Below are positions 13,501-21,775 of a stretch of DNA of 43,838 nt, piece after piece. The DNA comes from Elusimicrobia bacterium GWD2_63_28 (GTDB lineage Bacteria; Elusimicrobiota; Elusimicrobia; Elusimicrobiales; UBA9959). The notes beneath the pieces are model-generated. The model was not told the origin of the DNA. It ran no database searches and was given only the letters and a program-made list of their open reading frames with translations. Made by a program: the position numbers and the translations under genes. Position 1 is the stretch's first letter. Every line of letters starts with the position of its first letter. The stretch lies in NCBI GenBank assembly GCA_001799895.1, contig MGUI01000030.1, positions 1 through 43,838 of the forward strand. The letters run 5' to 3'.

Positions 13501-15611
13501 ACAAACACCTCCCCCGCCTGCTGACAGCGCTCTGCCTCCTGGCGGCGCCCTGCGCGCACGCCGCCGCTCCGCTGAACTGGACCGGCCTGGGCAGCACCGG
13601 CAACGCCTCCGAGCCCGAGAACTGGAGCGCCGGCCGGCTCCCCGGCGTCAAAGACAGCGTGGTCTTCGGGCCGCGCTCTTCGCGCGACTGCTATTGGGAT
13701 ATCGACGCCACCGTGGCCGCTTTTACGGTGACCGAAAAATTCCACGGCGACATCCGCTTCGGGGCCCCGCTTACAGTTACCGGCGACATGACCGTGCGGG
13801 GGGGCATGCTGTACCTCCGGACGGCTACGCTCACCGTTGGTCGCCGGCTATCCGTTGTCCGCAAGGGCCTGTTCGAAATGGCCAACGGCACTCTGAAGGT
13901 GGGCCGTCAGGGCATTTTGGTGGATAAGGGCGGCACCTTCTTCTCCCGCGGCGACGCAAAGGCCAGCATCGGTCCGGCTAAACCGGGCGAGTATTACGGC
14001 TTTACGGTGAAGCGCGGCAGCCTGGTGCTCTCCAACCCGGCCGGCACCGAGGTGGGCGGTTCCAGCGGCCTGGCGGTAGGCTCAGGAGCCAGGGTGAAGC
14101 GGGCGGATTTCGTGGAGATAAAAGATTTGAAGCCCGGCGCGACCGCTCTTAAAGTGTCAGGCTCCGCCGGCCGCGGCCTGCGGCCTAACAGCTGGACCTT
14201 CGACGAGACCGTCAAAAACAAGATCTCGGCCAGGAGCAGGAAACAAAAGGCGCAGGCGCTGGCCGCCATGAGCGTACCCAGGCCTGAGCTGACTCCGGTC
14301 GAGGCCCCCGTTTTGGTTTCCTCGGCGGCCGCGCCGGCCGAAATTGCTGCGGCCGTGCCCGAAGAGCCGCAAGGCGAACCCTTTGCCGGCCTGGACGAGT
14401 ATGAGGCGGCCAGCGCGAAATCCAAATTACAGCCTTACCTGGCCGTGCGGTTCAGCGGCGGGCAGCATTTCTTCGCCGGGCAGGAGGGCGATTTGGCCGG
14501 CAACTTAAACGTGCTGGCCTCCATGGCGATCAAGCACGAAAAGCTCGGGCCGAAACTGACCCTGGTGCCGGTGCTTTCTTCACAATACCAGGGCACCAAA
14601 CAGGTGACCGACCTGGTGGGCGGGGGCACGCTGTTCCAGGAGAAGATGTCCCATTCCGTGGCCGTCCGCTCGGTCTACCAGCTGACGCCCAAGTGGAAGC
14701 TGAAGCCCTCGCTGGGCTACAAGTGGGAGTTCCTTAAAGAGACCCGCGACGAGTCCTGGGGAGAGGGCCTTTTCGACTACCACCGCCCCGGCTTCTCGCT
14801 CGAGGGTGAATACGCCTACCGGGACCCGTTCTCCTTCACTATCGGATATGATTTCTATAAGATAGGGTTCGTGAATTTCGTTTCGCTGGAGTCTATCATA
14901 CAGGATTCCAGTGGCAATTCCATGGCCCGCGAGCTGGCCGGAGCGGCGGTGCTGGATTCCTATAACCACGCTTTTTCCTTCGGCGGTACGGCCGAGGGCG
15001 CCTGGCGCACCTACGCCGAGGGCAACCTGACCACCACCCTGCGCTTCTTCCCCGACCAGCACGTGGTGGGCGGTACCGGCGATTACAGGAATTCCACCCG
15101 CCGCGACCTGTCCACCCAGTTCTCCCTGGCCTGGCGAATGCCGCGCCAGCTCGCGCCCGGCTGGAAAGCCGTGGGCGGACTGCGGGCGGCGGCGGGCTAC
15201 AATGCCTCCAACCAGAACAGCTACGACGCCCAGCGGCTGAAATTCCTGAAGAACTATTATGATTCCGTTTCCGTCAGGGCCGGGGTGGACCTCAGCCTCT
15301 CCCGCGCCATGGCGCCCAGGTACGGGGACAAGGAAGGCCGCACCCTGGACCTCAGCCTGTCGGCCACCGTGGGGCGCATAGGCTACAGCGGCAGGCAGGC
15401 GCAGGCTGAGTCGGGGCTGTACCTCGGCGACAAGATCTACCAGAACGAGCAGATGCTTAGCGTGGGGGTCAGCTATCCCATCGCCCCGCATTTCGTCTGG
15501 ACCTCGCAGTTCGGTTTCGGCAGGCAGACCTCCAACCAGAGGTTCGAGAAGCTCTACAGGTACAATTTCACCACGACCAATTACCGGATTGGTTTTGGTT
15601 ACGAGTATTGA
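13497..15611 (+). CDS. autotransporter-like protein: beta-helical N-part plus outer-membrane barrel
   Basis: A 704-aa protein. A signal peptide (LPRLLTALCLLAAPCAHA) precedes a beta-helix-like passenger (about 24-225). That passenger opens with NWTGLGSTGNASEPENWSAG and PGVKDSVVFG, a pattern common at the start of autotransporter-type passengers. An Ala/Pro/Lys-rich linker follows (about 235-305), then a C-terminal region of alternating amphipathic strands with Tyr/Trp girdles (about 310-704), ending GFGYEY. It is larger than a classical 12-strand autotransporter barrel (about 280 residues), so it may be another barrel class. The ATGA overlap with the FecR-domain gene (13497-13500) implies coupled translation and a shared complex. 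Confidence 0.75.
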   Translation: MNKHLPRLLTALCLLAAPCAHAAAPLNWTGLGSTGNASEPENWSAGRLPGVKDSVVFGPRSSRDCYWDIDATVAAFTVTEKFHGDIRFGAPLTVTGDMTVRGGMLYLRTATLTVGRRLSVVRKGLFEMANGTLKVGRQGILVDKGGTFFSRGDAKASIGPAKPGEYYGFTVKRGSLVLSNPAGTEVGGSSGLAVGSGARVKRADFVEIKDLKPGATALKVSGSAGRGLRPNSWTFDETVKNKISARSRKQKAQALAAMSVPRPELTPVEAPVLVSSAAAPAEIAAAVPEEPQGEPFAGLDEYEAASAKSKLQPYLAVRFSGGQHFFAGQEGDLAGNLNVLASMAIKHEKLGPKLTLVPVLSSQYQGTKQVTDLVGGGTLFQEKMSHSVAVRSVYQLTPKWKLKPSLGYKWEFLKETRDESWGEGLFDYHRPGFSLEGEYAYRDPFSFTIGYDFYKIGFVNFVSLESIIQDSSGNSMARELAGAAVLDSYNHAFSFGGTAEGAWRTYAEGNLTTTLRFFPDQHVVGGTGDYRNSTRRDLSTQFSLAWRMPRQLAPGWKAVGGLRAAAGYNASNQNSYDAQRLKFLKNYYDSVSVRAGVDLSLSRAMAPRYGDKEGRTLDLSLSATVGRIGYSGRQAQAESGLYLGDKIYQNEQMLSVGVSYPIAPHFVWTSQFGFGRQTSNQRFEKLYRYNFTTTNYRIGFGYEY

Positions 15612-15679
15612 GTTTGCCCGGCGTCGTTGAAGGAAGCAACCGTTTTTAATTGTTCGGCCGCTATTTTAAGGAGACCGTT

Positions 15680-18600
15680 ATGAGTCAGCTATTGAAGAAT
15701 TTTAAAACTGTATTTTTCTTGCTCCTGCTGTGTTGCCCGACAGGCTACGCGCAGGTGGCGCCGCCGCAGACCGTAAACTTCCAGGGGCGGCTTACCGACC
15801 TGTCCGATAACCCGCTGAACGGGTCCTTCGACATAACCTTCACGCTGTACAACGCGGCCAGCGGCGGTGTAGCCCTCTGGACCGAAACCCAGACCGGAGT
15901 GGTTGTGGACAACGGCTCGGTTGAAACGCTGCTGGGCTCCGTCACGCCCATTCCCTATTCTGCGGCCATGTCGGCGGCGGCCTACCTGCAGATACAGGTG
16001 GGAGCCGAGCTGCTCAGCCCGCGCCAGCCTTTCGCTTCCGTGCTTTATTCCATGAACTCGGCCCAGTTGTCCGGCCGGACTTACGACATGTTTATGGACC
16101 TGTCCAGCTCACAATCCGTCTCCGGAACTAAGACCTTCGGCACCATCATCGCCACCAACAGCATTACCGCGGCCAGGTTCTACGGCAACGGTTCTAACCT
16201 TACCGGCATAATAGGCGACAGCCTGGGCAACCACACGGCCATCGCCCCGCTCGACATGTCCGGCCAGGACATAATCGCCGCCGGCAATGTCACGGCGGCT
16301 AAGTACTACGGCGACGGCGGGAACCTCTCCGGCATCTCCGGAGACAACCTGGGCAGTCACATGGCCAGCACGGCCCTGGACATGGCCAATTTCCCGGTAA
16401 ACAATGTCAGCACCCTCACGGTTAACAACACCGTGATGGCGGCTAATTTCTACGGCGACGGCTCCATGCTGACAGGCGTGCGCGGCGACGATCTGGGCAG
16501 CCACACGGCCACCCAGCCTCTGAACATGTCCAGCCTGCCGGTGAACAATGTCAGCACGCTGACCGTAGTTAACAGCGTCTCGGCGGCGAAGTACTATGGC
16601 GACGGCTCCAACCTCACCGGCATAGCCGGGGACAATCTGGGTAGCCACACGGCTACGATGGCGCTGAACATGGCCGGTTATCCCATCAGCAACGCCGTCA
16701 GCCTGACGGTGTCTAGCACTGTCAGCGCGGCCAAGTATTACGGCGACGGCTCGAGCCTAACCGGCATAGCCGGCGACAACCTTGGCAATCATACCGCCTC
16801 GGCCGACCTGAATATGTCCGGCCGCAGCATTGTCAGCGCCGGTACGGTGACGGCCAACAATTTTGTAGGTGACGGCTCCGGACTCACCGGCATAACCGGT
16901 GACAACCTGGGCAGCCACACGGCTACGATGGCGCTGAATATGAGCGGCTACCCTATCAGCAATGCCGCCACCCTGAACGTGTCGAGCGCCGTGACCGCCG
17001 CCAAATATTATGGCGACGGCTCCAACCTGACCGGTATAGCCGGCGACAATCTGGGCAACCACACGGCTACGATGGCGCTGAACATGGCTGGTTACCCCAT
17101 CAGCAACGCCGTCAGCCTGTCGGTGTCTAGCACGGTCAGCGCGGCCAAGTATTACGGCGACGGTTCCAGCCTTACCGGCATAGCTGGCGACAACCTTGGC
17201 AATCATACCGCCTCCGCCGACCTGAACATGTCCGGCCGCAGCATTGTCAGCGCCGGTACGGTGACGGCCAACAATTTTGTAGGCGACGGCTCAGGCCTTA
17301 CCGGCATAACCGGTGACAACCTGGGCAGCCACACGGCGACCATGGCGCTGAACATGGCCGGTTATCCCATCAGCAACGCCGTTAGCCTGACCGTGTCGAG
17401 CAATGTCACCGCCGCTAAATATTTCGGCGATGGCTCCGGCCTCACCGGCATAGCCGGCGACAACCTGGGCAGCCACACCGCCACGTATCAACTTAACATG
17501 GGGGGTTATTCGATTATATCCTCGAGTGATATTACTGCGGCTCGCTATAAAATCAATGGTATTACGGTATTGCAGGGCATAGCTGCCAGTAATACGGTTT
17601 TTGTCGGATTCGGTGCCGGAGCGGTTAATTCCGGCGGATTTAACACTTTTGTCGGGTCGGGATCCGGTTCGAATAATACCACTGGCCAAGGTAACACATT
17701 TATTGGCTCAAATGCTGGGCAGAATAATATTGGAGGAATGTTTAATACGGCTGTGGGGGAAAATGCGGCAGCGCTGGGAGAGAGTATTGCTCGAAATACA
17801 GTTGTGGGAGTCACTGCAGGCTTTCGGAATCTAACTGGAGCTGACAATACTTATGTCGGAAACAATGCCGGATATAACTCTCCTCATGGCTCGGCTAATT
17901 CCGTATTTGGTTCCTATGCTGCGGTAGGTGTAGATACTTATTCTTTTTCCAGTTCCACGGTCATGGGCTATAAGTCCGGTTATGCATTGACAACCGGCAG
18001 TGACAATGTGCTGTTTGGCTTTCAGGCAGGGGATAGCTTAACAACAGGATCTAGGAATATCATAATCGGCTACGACCAGGACGCGACCGCTCCGACTATT
18101 TCCGACGAGCTGAACATTGGCGGGCTTATCTGGGGCCGGTTGCTGCAGGGCCGCATCGCCATAGGCTTCCCCAACACCCTGCCGCAGGCCGCGCTGGACG
18201 TGCGGACGGCCGCCTCCGATCCTTTATCGCAGGTCTGGCGCAACGACTCGGGCGCAGTGGTCGCCACCATGAGCGCTACTGGCACGTTATACGCCTCCGG
18301 CTTCTACGGCGACGGCTCCAGTCTTACCGGCATAGCCGGCGACAACCTTGGCAATCACACGGCCTCCGCCGACCTGAACATGTCCGGCCGCAGCATTGTC
18401 AGCGTTGGTACCGTTACGGCCAATAACTTCGTGGGCGACGGCTCCGGGCTTTCCAATCTGAACGCCCTCGCCAAGACCGGCGGTACCCTGACCGGCGCTC
18501 TGAACTTCAGCGGCGCGGTGCCCGATATCACCTCTCTCGCCGACGAGCATATCACCATCATGCCCGCCGGCGCCGGCAATGTCGGCATCGGCGACGGGAA

Positions 18601-21600
18601 CCCCGCGGCCAAACTGTCGGTCAGCGGCGATATCCGGGCTATCGGTAATTTAACGGTAGGCACTGGCGGCCCCGCCACCTTCAGCGTGGGCGCCGGCTCC
18701 GGCGAGAGCTTTCTTATAGCCCCGGACAATCAAACCCTTACTATTAAAGGCACCCGTGAAGCCGGCCTGGGCAACGCGCTCCAGGTGCAGACTTTTAACG
18801 CCGTAAAGGGCGCTTTCCTGGACAGGTTCACCGTGACCGGCGCCACCGACACCGCCAATATCGCAATGCTCAACTCCAACGTAGGCATCGGGACCAATAA
18901 TCCCGGGAACCAGTTCGTCCTGGCGCACGGCACCGGGGTTATGAATAAGGTTTTCCTCGACGGTACCATTGACGACGGCAGCGGCGTCATCAAACGGGTG
19001 GTTTCGCTCTCCAACACCGACGGTTCCAACTACGGCGGCTACCTGGCTTTGGGCAACAGGTACAGCCCCCTCACCGGTCCGGCTGACGGCGCCACGGTGC
19101 TGCTGTCCGGCGCGCCGAACCAGAACAGCTACATCAGCGTCGGCAACGTGGGGATCGGTACTACTACCCCGGGCGCTAAGTTGGACATCTCCGGCAGCGT
19201 CAAGATTGTAGACGGCACGCAGGGCGCGGGCAAGGTGCTGACCTCCGATTCCGCTGGCCTGGCCTCCTGGCAGGCGGTCTCCGGAGACAACCTGGGCGAC
19301 CACATGGCCACGCAGGCCCTGAACATGTCCAATTTCCCCGTCAGTAATCTCTCTACCATCACCATCACAGGCGGCGGGCTGTTCGTTATTAACGGCACGG
19401 CGGCCGACAGCAACGGACTTTACATCGACCAGATGGGTGCGCTTCAGACGCGCGGCTTCGGCAACGGCACTTATATGCCTGACGCTCGCGGTGTCGGCTC
19501 GGTGGACCTGCAGACACGGCGCGTGCTGGGTATGGATAACGTGGCGGCCGGCAATTATTCCACCATCGCCGGCGGCGAGAGCAACAAGGTGCTGGCCGCG
19601 GCTGACCACGCCTTCATCGGCGCGGGCGACCGCAACGCCGTAACTGCCGGGCAGAACGGCGTGGTTTCGGGCGGCTACCTCAATACGCTTGGCGGCTCGC
19701 ACGGCTTTATCGGCGGCGGTTATGGCAACACTGCCGGCGGCGGGGCCTACGCGCTGGTCACCGGCGGCAAGGACAATGTGGCGGCCTCGCAGTACAGCGC
19801 CGTGCACGGCGGTTACTACAACCGCGTCAACGACATCTTCTCCGAGGGCTCCATGGTTCCCGGCGGCGCCAATCTGACCGTCACCAACTCCAGATACGCC
19901 CTGGCGGCCGGCTACTGGGCCGCCATAAGCTACGCCGACGGCAGTTTTACCTGGAACGACTACCACAACACCGGGGGTAACTCCGAACTGGTGAATAATG
20001 TGCCGCAGCGTACCCTGTTCAAGAACCGCGGCGGCTTCATGGTGACCGGGTCCACCAATACCGCGCTGGGCGCTACGGTCAACCGCGGCGTGTTCATAAC
20101 CGGCGACGGGCTTGTCGGCATCTCCACCGGCTCTCCCTCTGCCGCGCTCGACGTGGTTTCTACCGGCACCGCCTCGAACGTATACGCGCAGAAGTGGCGC
20201 AACGCCTCCGGGGGAGTGGTGGCCCAGATGGATTCCACCGGCCTGCTCGGCGTCAGTTCCCTTTCCGTGGAAGGCGGCACGTTCTGGGCGCAGCAAACTA
20301 ATATTAGCACGCTGACGGTCACGAATGCGGTGACCGCCGCCAAATTCTACGGTGACGGCTCCGGCCTTACCGGCGTGGGCGGGGCCGACAACCTGGGCAA
20401 CCACACGGGCACGATGGCGCTGCAGATGGGGGTTTACGGCGTGAATACATCCAGCCACGTGAACGCCGGCGCCTACCAGATAAGCGGCACCAAGGTGCTG
20501 GCGGTGCTGCCTGGTATCGAAAGCCTTGCTGTCGGCCTCGGCGCAGGCCAGGTAGATACCGGCAACAACAACATGTTCGCGGGTTACCGCGCCGGCTATT
20601 CCAACACGAATGGCTTCTCCAACACCTTCCTGGGGCATCAGAGCGGCTATTCCACCACGAGCGGCTACAACAACACTTACGTGGGGCAGAACGCCGGCTA
20701 TTTCAGCACGACCGGGATCATGAACTCGATGTTGGGCGCCGCCGCCGGCTATTCCAACACGACCGGCTCCAACAACACCTTCATGGGCGACTATGCGGGC
20801 ACTAACAACCAGACCGGCTCGGCCAACGCCCTCTTCGGCTTCGGCGCGGGCGGCTACGGCGCCGCCGCGGCTAATTCTTTCTCCAGTTCCACCGTCGTGG
20901 GATACAAGGCCGGGCATATGCTCGGCAACGGTTCCGCCGACAATGTCCTGGTGGGCTTCCAGGCGGGGGATTCTCTGACCACTGGCAGCCGGAACATAAT
21001 TATCGGCTACAACCAGGACGCCACCGCGCCGACCATCTCCAATGAGCTTAATATCGGCGGCATAATCTGGGGCAACCTTCAGACCGGGGCTGTCGGCCTG
21101 GGCCTGACGACCACCCTGCCGCAGGCGGCGCTGGATGTGAAATCTACCGGCACCGCGGCCGACCAAATGGCCCAGGTCTGGCGCAACTCGGGCGGGACAA
21201 TAGTGTCTTCCGTTTCCGCCACCGGTGTGCTTATGGCGGACAAGTTTGTGAGCGCTATGGGCGGCAGCACCGGGCAAACCTCGCCCATTGGCCTTGCCGG
21301 AGTGAACCTTAACACTCAGGCGACTACTGGTACCACCGAGGAAACGCTGCTGTCTTATACTTTGCCGGCCAACAGTCTGAACGCTAACAGTAAAGGCGTC
21401 AGGATAAAGGCTTGGGGAACCGCCGTTTCAAATTCCATGACGAAAGTGCTAAGGCTGCGGTTCGGCGGCCTGGGCGGAACTGTAGTCGCAAGCCATACCT
21501 CTATGAATGAAAGCGGCTGGATGCTTGAAGCCGTGATTTTCAGGACCGGCGCTAATACACAGAAAGGATTCGGTTCGTCATTGCCCCAGGAAATAATGAC

Positions 21601-21715
21601 GGCGGCTCCCGCACAGACCGATACCGCTGCGATAGATGTCGCGCTTACCGGGGAAACTTCTATAACTTTAGGGGAAGTGTCCGCTGAGGGACTGATGGTG
21701 GAGTTCATTAATTAA
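15680..21715 (+). CDS. giant repeat-containing surface fibre protein
   Basis: A 2011-aa protein. A signal peptide (to about residue 24, GYA/QVAPP) precedes an N-terminal beta domain with NFQGRLTDLSDNPLNGSFDITF (about 31-125). Ten units ending in (Y/V/F)GDGSxLTGI follow (about 160-600). Three YadA-head-like regions with NTxxGxxAGxxNTTG repeats lie at about 630-815, 1285-1420 and 1610-1795, each followed or separated by ALDVxxTG...QxWRNxxG modules. The C-terminal domain (about 1862-2011) contains LLSYTLPANSLNANSKGVRI. This resembles tail-fibre and trimeric adhesin stalks but has no trimeric membrane anchor and no S74 chaperone end, so attachment must use another protein. ATG 15680 has AAGGAG 6 nt upstream. 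A low-GC patch is listed separately. Confidence 0.8.
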   Translation: MSQLLKNFKTVFFLLLLCCPTGYAQVAPPQTVNFQGRLTDLSDNPLNGSFDITFTLYNAASGGVALWTETQTGVVVDNGSVETLLGSVTPIPYSAAMSAAAYLQIQVGAELLSPRQPFASVLYSMNSAQLSGRTYDMFMDLSSSQSVSGTKTFGTIIATNSITAARFYGNGSNLTGIIGDSLGNHTAIAPLDMSGQDIIAAGNVTAAKYYGDGGNLSGISGDNLGSHMASTALDMANFPVNNVSTLTVNNTVMAANFYGDGSMLTGVRGDDLGSHTATQPLNMSSLPVNNVSTLTVVNSVSAAKYYGDGSNLTGIAGDNLGSHTATMALNMAGYPISNAVSLTVSSTVSAAKYYGDGSSLTGIAGDNLGNHTASADLNMSGRSIVSAGTVTANNFVGDGSGLTGITGDNLGSHTATMALNMSGYPISNAATLNVSSAVTAAKYYGDGSNLTGIAGDNLGNHTATMALNMAGYPISNAVSLSVSSTVSAAKYYGDGSSLTGIAGDNLGNHTASADLNMSGRSIVSAGTVTANNFVGDGSGLTGITGDNLGSHTATMALNMAGYPISNAVSLTVSSNVTAAKYFGDGSGLTGIAGDNLGSHTATYQLNMGGYSIISSSDITAARYKINGITVLQGIAASNTVFVGFGAGAVNSGGFNTFVGSGSGSNNTTGQGNTFIGSNAGQNNIGGMFNTAVGENAAALGESIARNTVVGVTAGFRNLTGADNTYVGNNAGYNSPHGSANSVFGSYAAVGVDTYSFSSSTVMGYKSGYALTTGSDNVLFGFQAGDSLTTGSRNIIIGYDQDATAPTISDELNIGGLIWGRLLQGRIAIGFPNTLPQAALDVRTAASDPLSQVWRNDSGAVVATMSATGTLYASGFYGDGSSLTGIAGDNLGNHTASADLNMSGRSIVSVGTVTANNFVGDGSGLSNLNALAKTGGTLTGALNFSGAVPDITSLADEHITIMPAGAGNVGIGDGNPAAKLSVSGDIRAIGNLTVGTGGPATFSVGAGSGESFLIAPDNQTLTIKGTREAGLGNALQVQTFNAVKGAFLDRFTVTGATDTANIAMLNSNVGIGTNNPGNQFVLAHGTGVMNKVFLDGTIDDGSGVIKRVVSLSNTDGSNYGGYLALGNRYSPLTGPADGATVLLSGAPNQNSYISVGNVGIGTTTPGAKLDISGSVKIVDGTQGAGKVLTSDSAGLASWQAVSGDNLGDHMATQALNMSNFPVSNLSTITITGGGLFVINGTAADSNGLYIDQMGALQTRGFGNGTYMPDARGVGSVDLQTRRVLGMDNVAAGNYSTIAGGESNKVLAAADHAFIGAGDRNAVTAGQNGVVSGGYLNTLGGSHGFIGGGYGNTAGGGAYALVTGGKDNVAASQYSAVHGGYYNRVNDIFSEGSMVPGGANLTVTNSRYALAAGYWAAISYADGSFTWNDYHNTGGNSELVNNVPQRTLFKNRGGFMVTGSTNTALGATVNRGVFITGDGLVGISTGSPSAALDVVSTGTASNVYAQKWRNASGGVVAQMDSTGLLGVSSLSVEGGTFWAQQTNISTLTVTNAVTAAKFYGDGSGLTGVGGADNLGNHTGTMALQMGVYGVNTSSHVNAGAYQISGTKVLAVLPGIESLAVGLGAGQVDTGNNNMFAGYRAGYSNTNGFSNTFLGHQSGYSTTSGYNNTYVGQNAGYFSTTGIMNSMLGAAAGYSNTTGSNNTFMGDYAGTNNQTGSANALFGFGAGGYGAAAANSFSSSTVVGYKAGHMLGNGSADNVLVGFQAGDSLTTGSRNIIIGYNQDATAPTISNELNIGGIIWGNLQTGAVGLGLTTTLPQAALDVKSTGTAADQMAQVWRNSGGTIVSSVSATGVLMADKFVSAMGGSTGQTSPIGLAGVNLNTQATTGTTEETLLSYTLPANSLNANSKGVRIKAWGTAVSNSMTKVLRLRFGGLGGTVVASHTSMNESGWMLEAVIFRTGANTQKGFGSSLPQEIMTAAPAQTDTAAIDVALTGETSITLGEVSAEGLMVEFIN
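16619..17446 (+). repeat. two tandem 414-nt higher-order repeats inside the fibre gene
   Basis: Each 414-nt block (16619-17032 and 17033-17446) encodes three units of 48, 42 and 48 residues starting GI(A/T)GDNLG(S/N)HTA. The two blocks are nearly identical in DNA, including many synonymous positions in the 42-residue unit. This points to recent duplication on top of an older array of similar units starting near 16150. A single related 42-residue unit recurs at about 18310-18450. Confidence 0.85.
17495..18080 (+). other. low-GC mosaic patch within the fibre gene
   Basis: From about 17495 to 18080 codon choice switches abruptly to A/T-ending codons (ATT, AAT, GGA, TAT). By hand count about 47 % G+C over 17521-18060, against about 60 % in sampled flanking lines. 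The reading frame is intact and encodes YadA-head-like repeats. Its protein end (GFQAGDSLTTGSRNIIIGY) is the same as in the GC-rich paralogous segment near 20960-21010. This is consistent with imported or unameliorated DNA joined in frame. Confidence 0.7.
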
Positions 21716-21775
21716 TAGCGAATTTGTAATTCAGGTAGTGAAGTCGGAAAGCAGTTGTAGTTAAATGCTGGAAAT

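Noticed and set aside
16150..17480. CRISPR-like regular repeats
   Set aside because: The period is codon-based (42 and 48 residues), the frame stays open and there are no unique spacers; it is a protein repeat array.
18650..21277. 875-residue minus-strand open frame inside the fibre gene
   Set aside because: Shadow of a GC-rich repeat gene; Val/Gly/His-rich nonsense composition, no domain, and the plus frame has signal peptide and motifs.
15680..21715. Prophage tail-fibre region
   Set aside because: The fibre protein has a Sec signal peptide, no S74 chaperone end, and no capsid, terminase, baseplate or integrase gene is nearby; the neighbours are envelope proteins.
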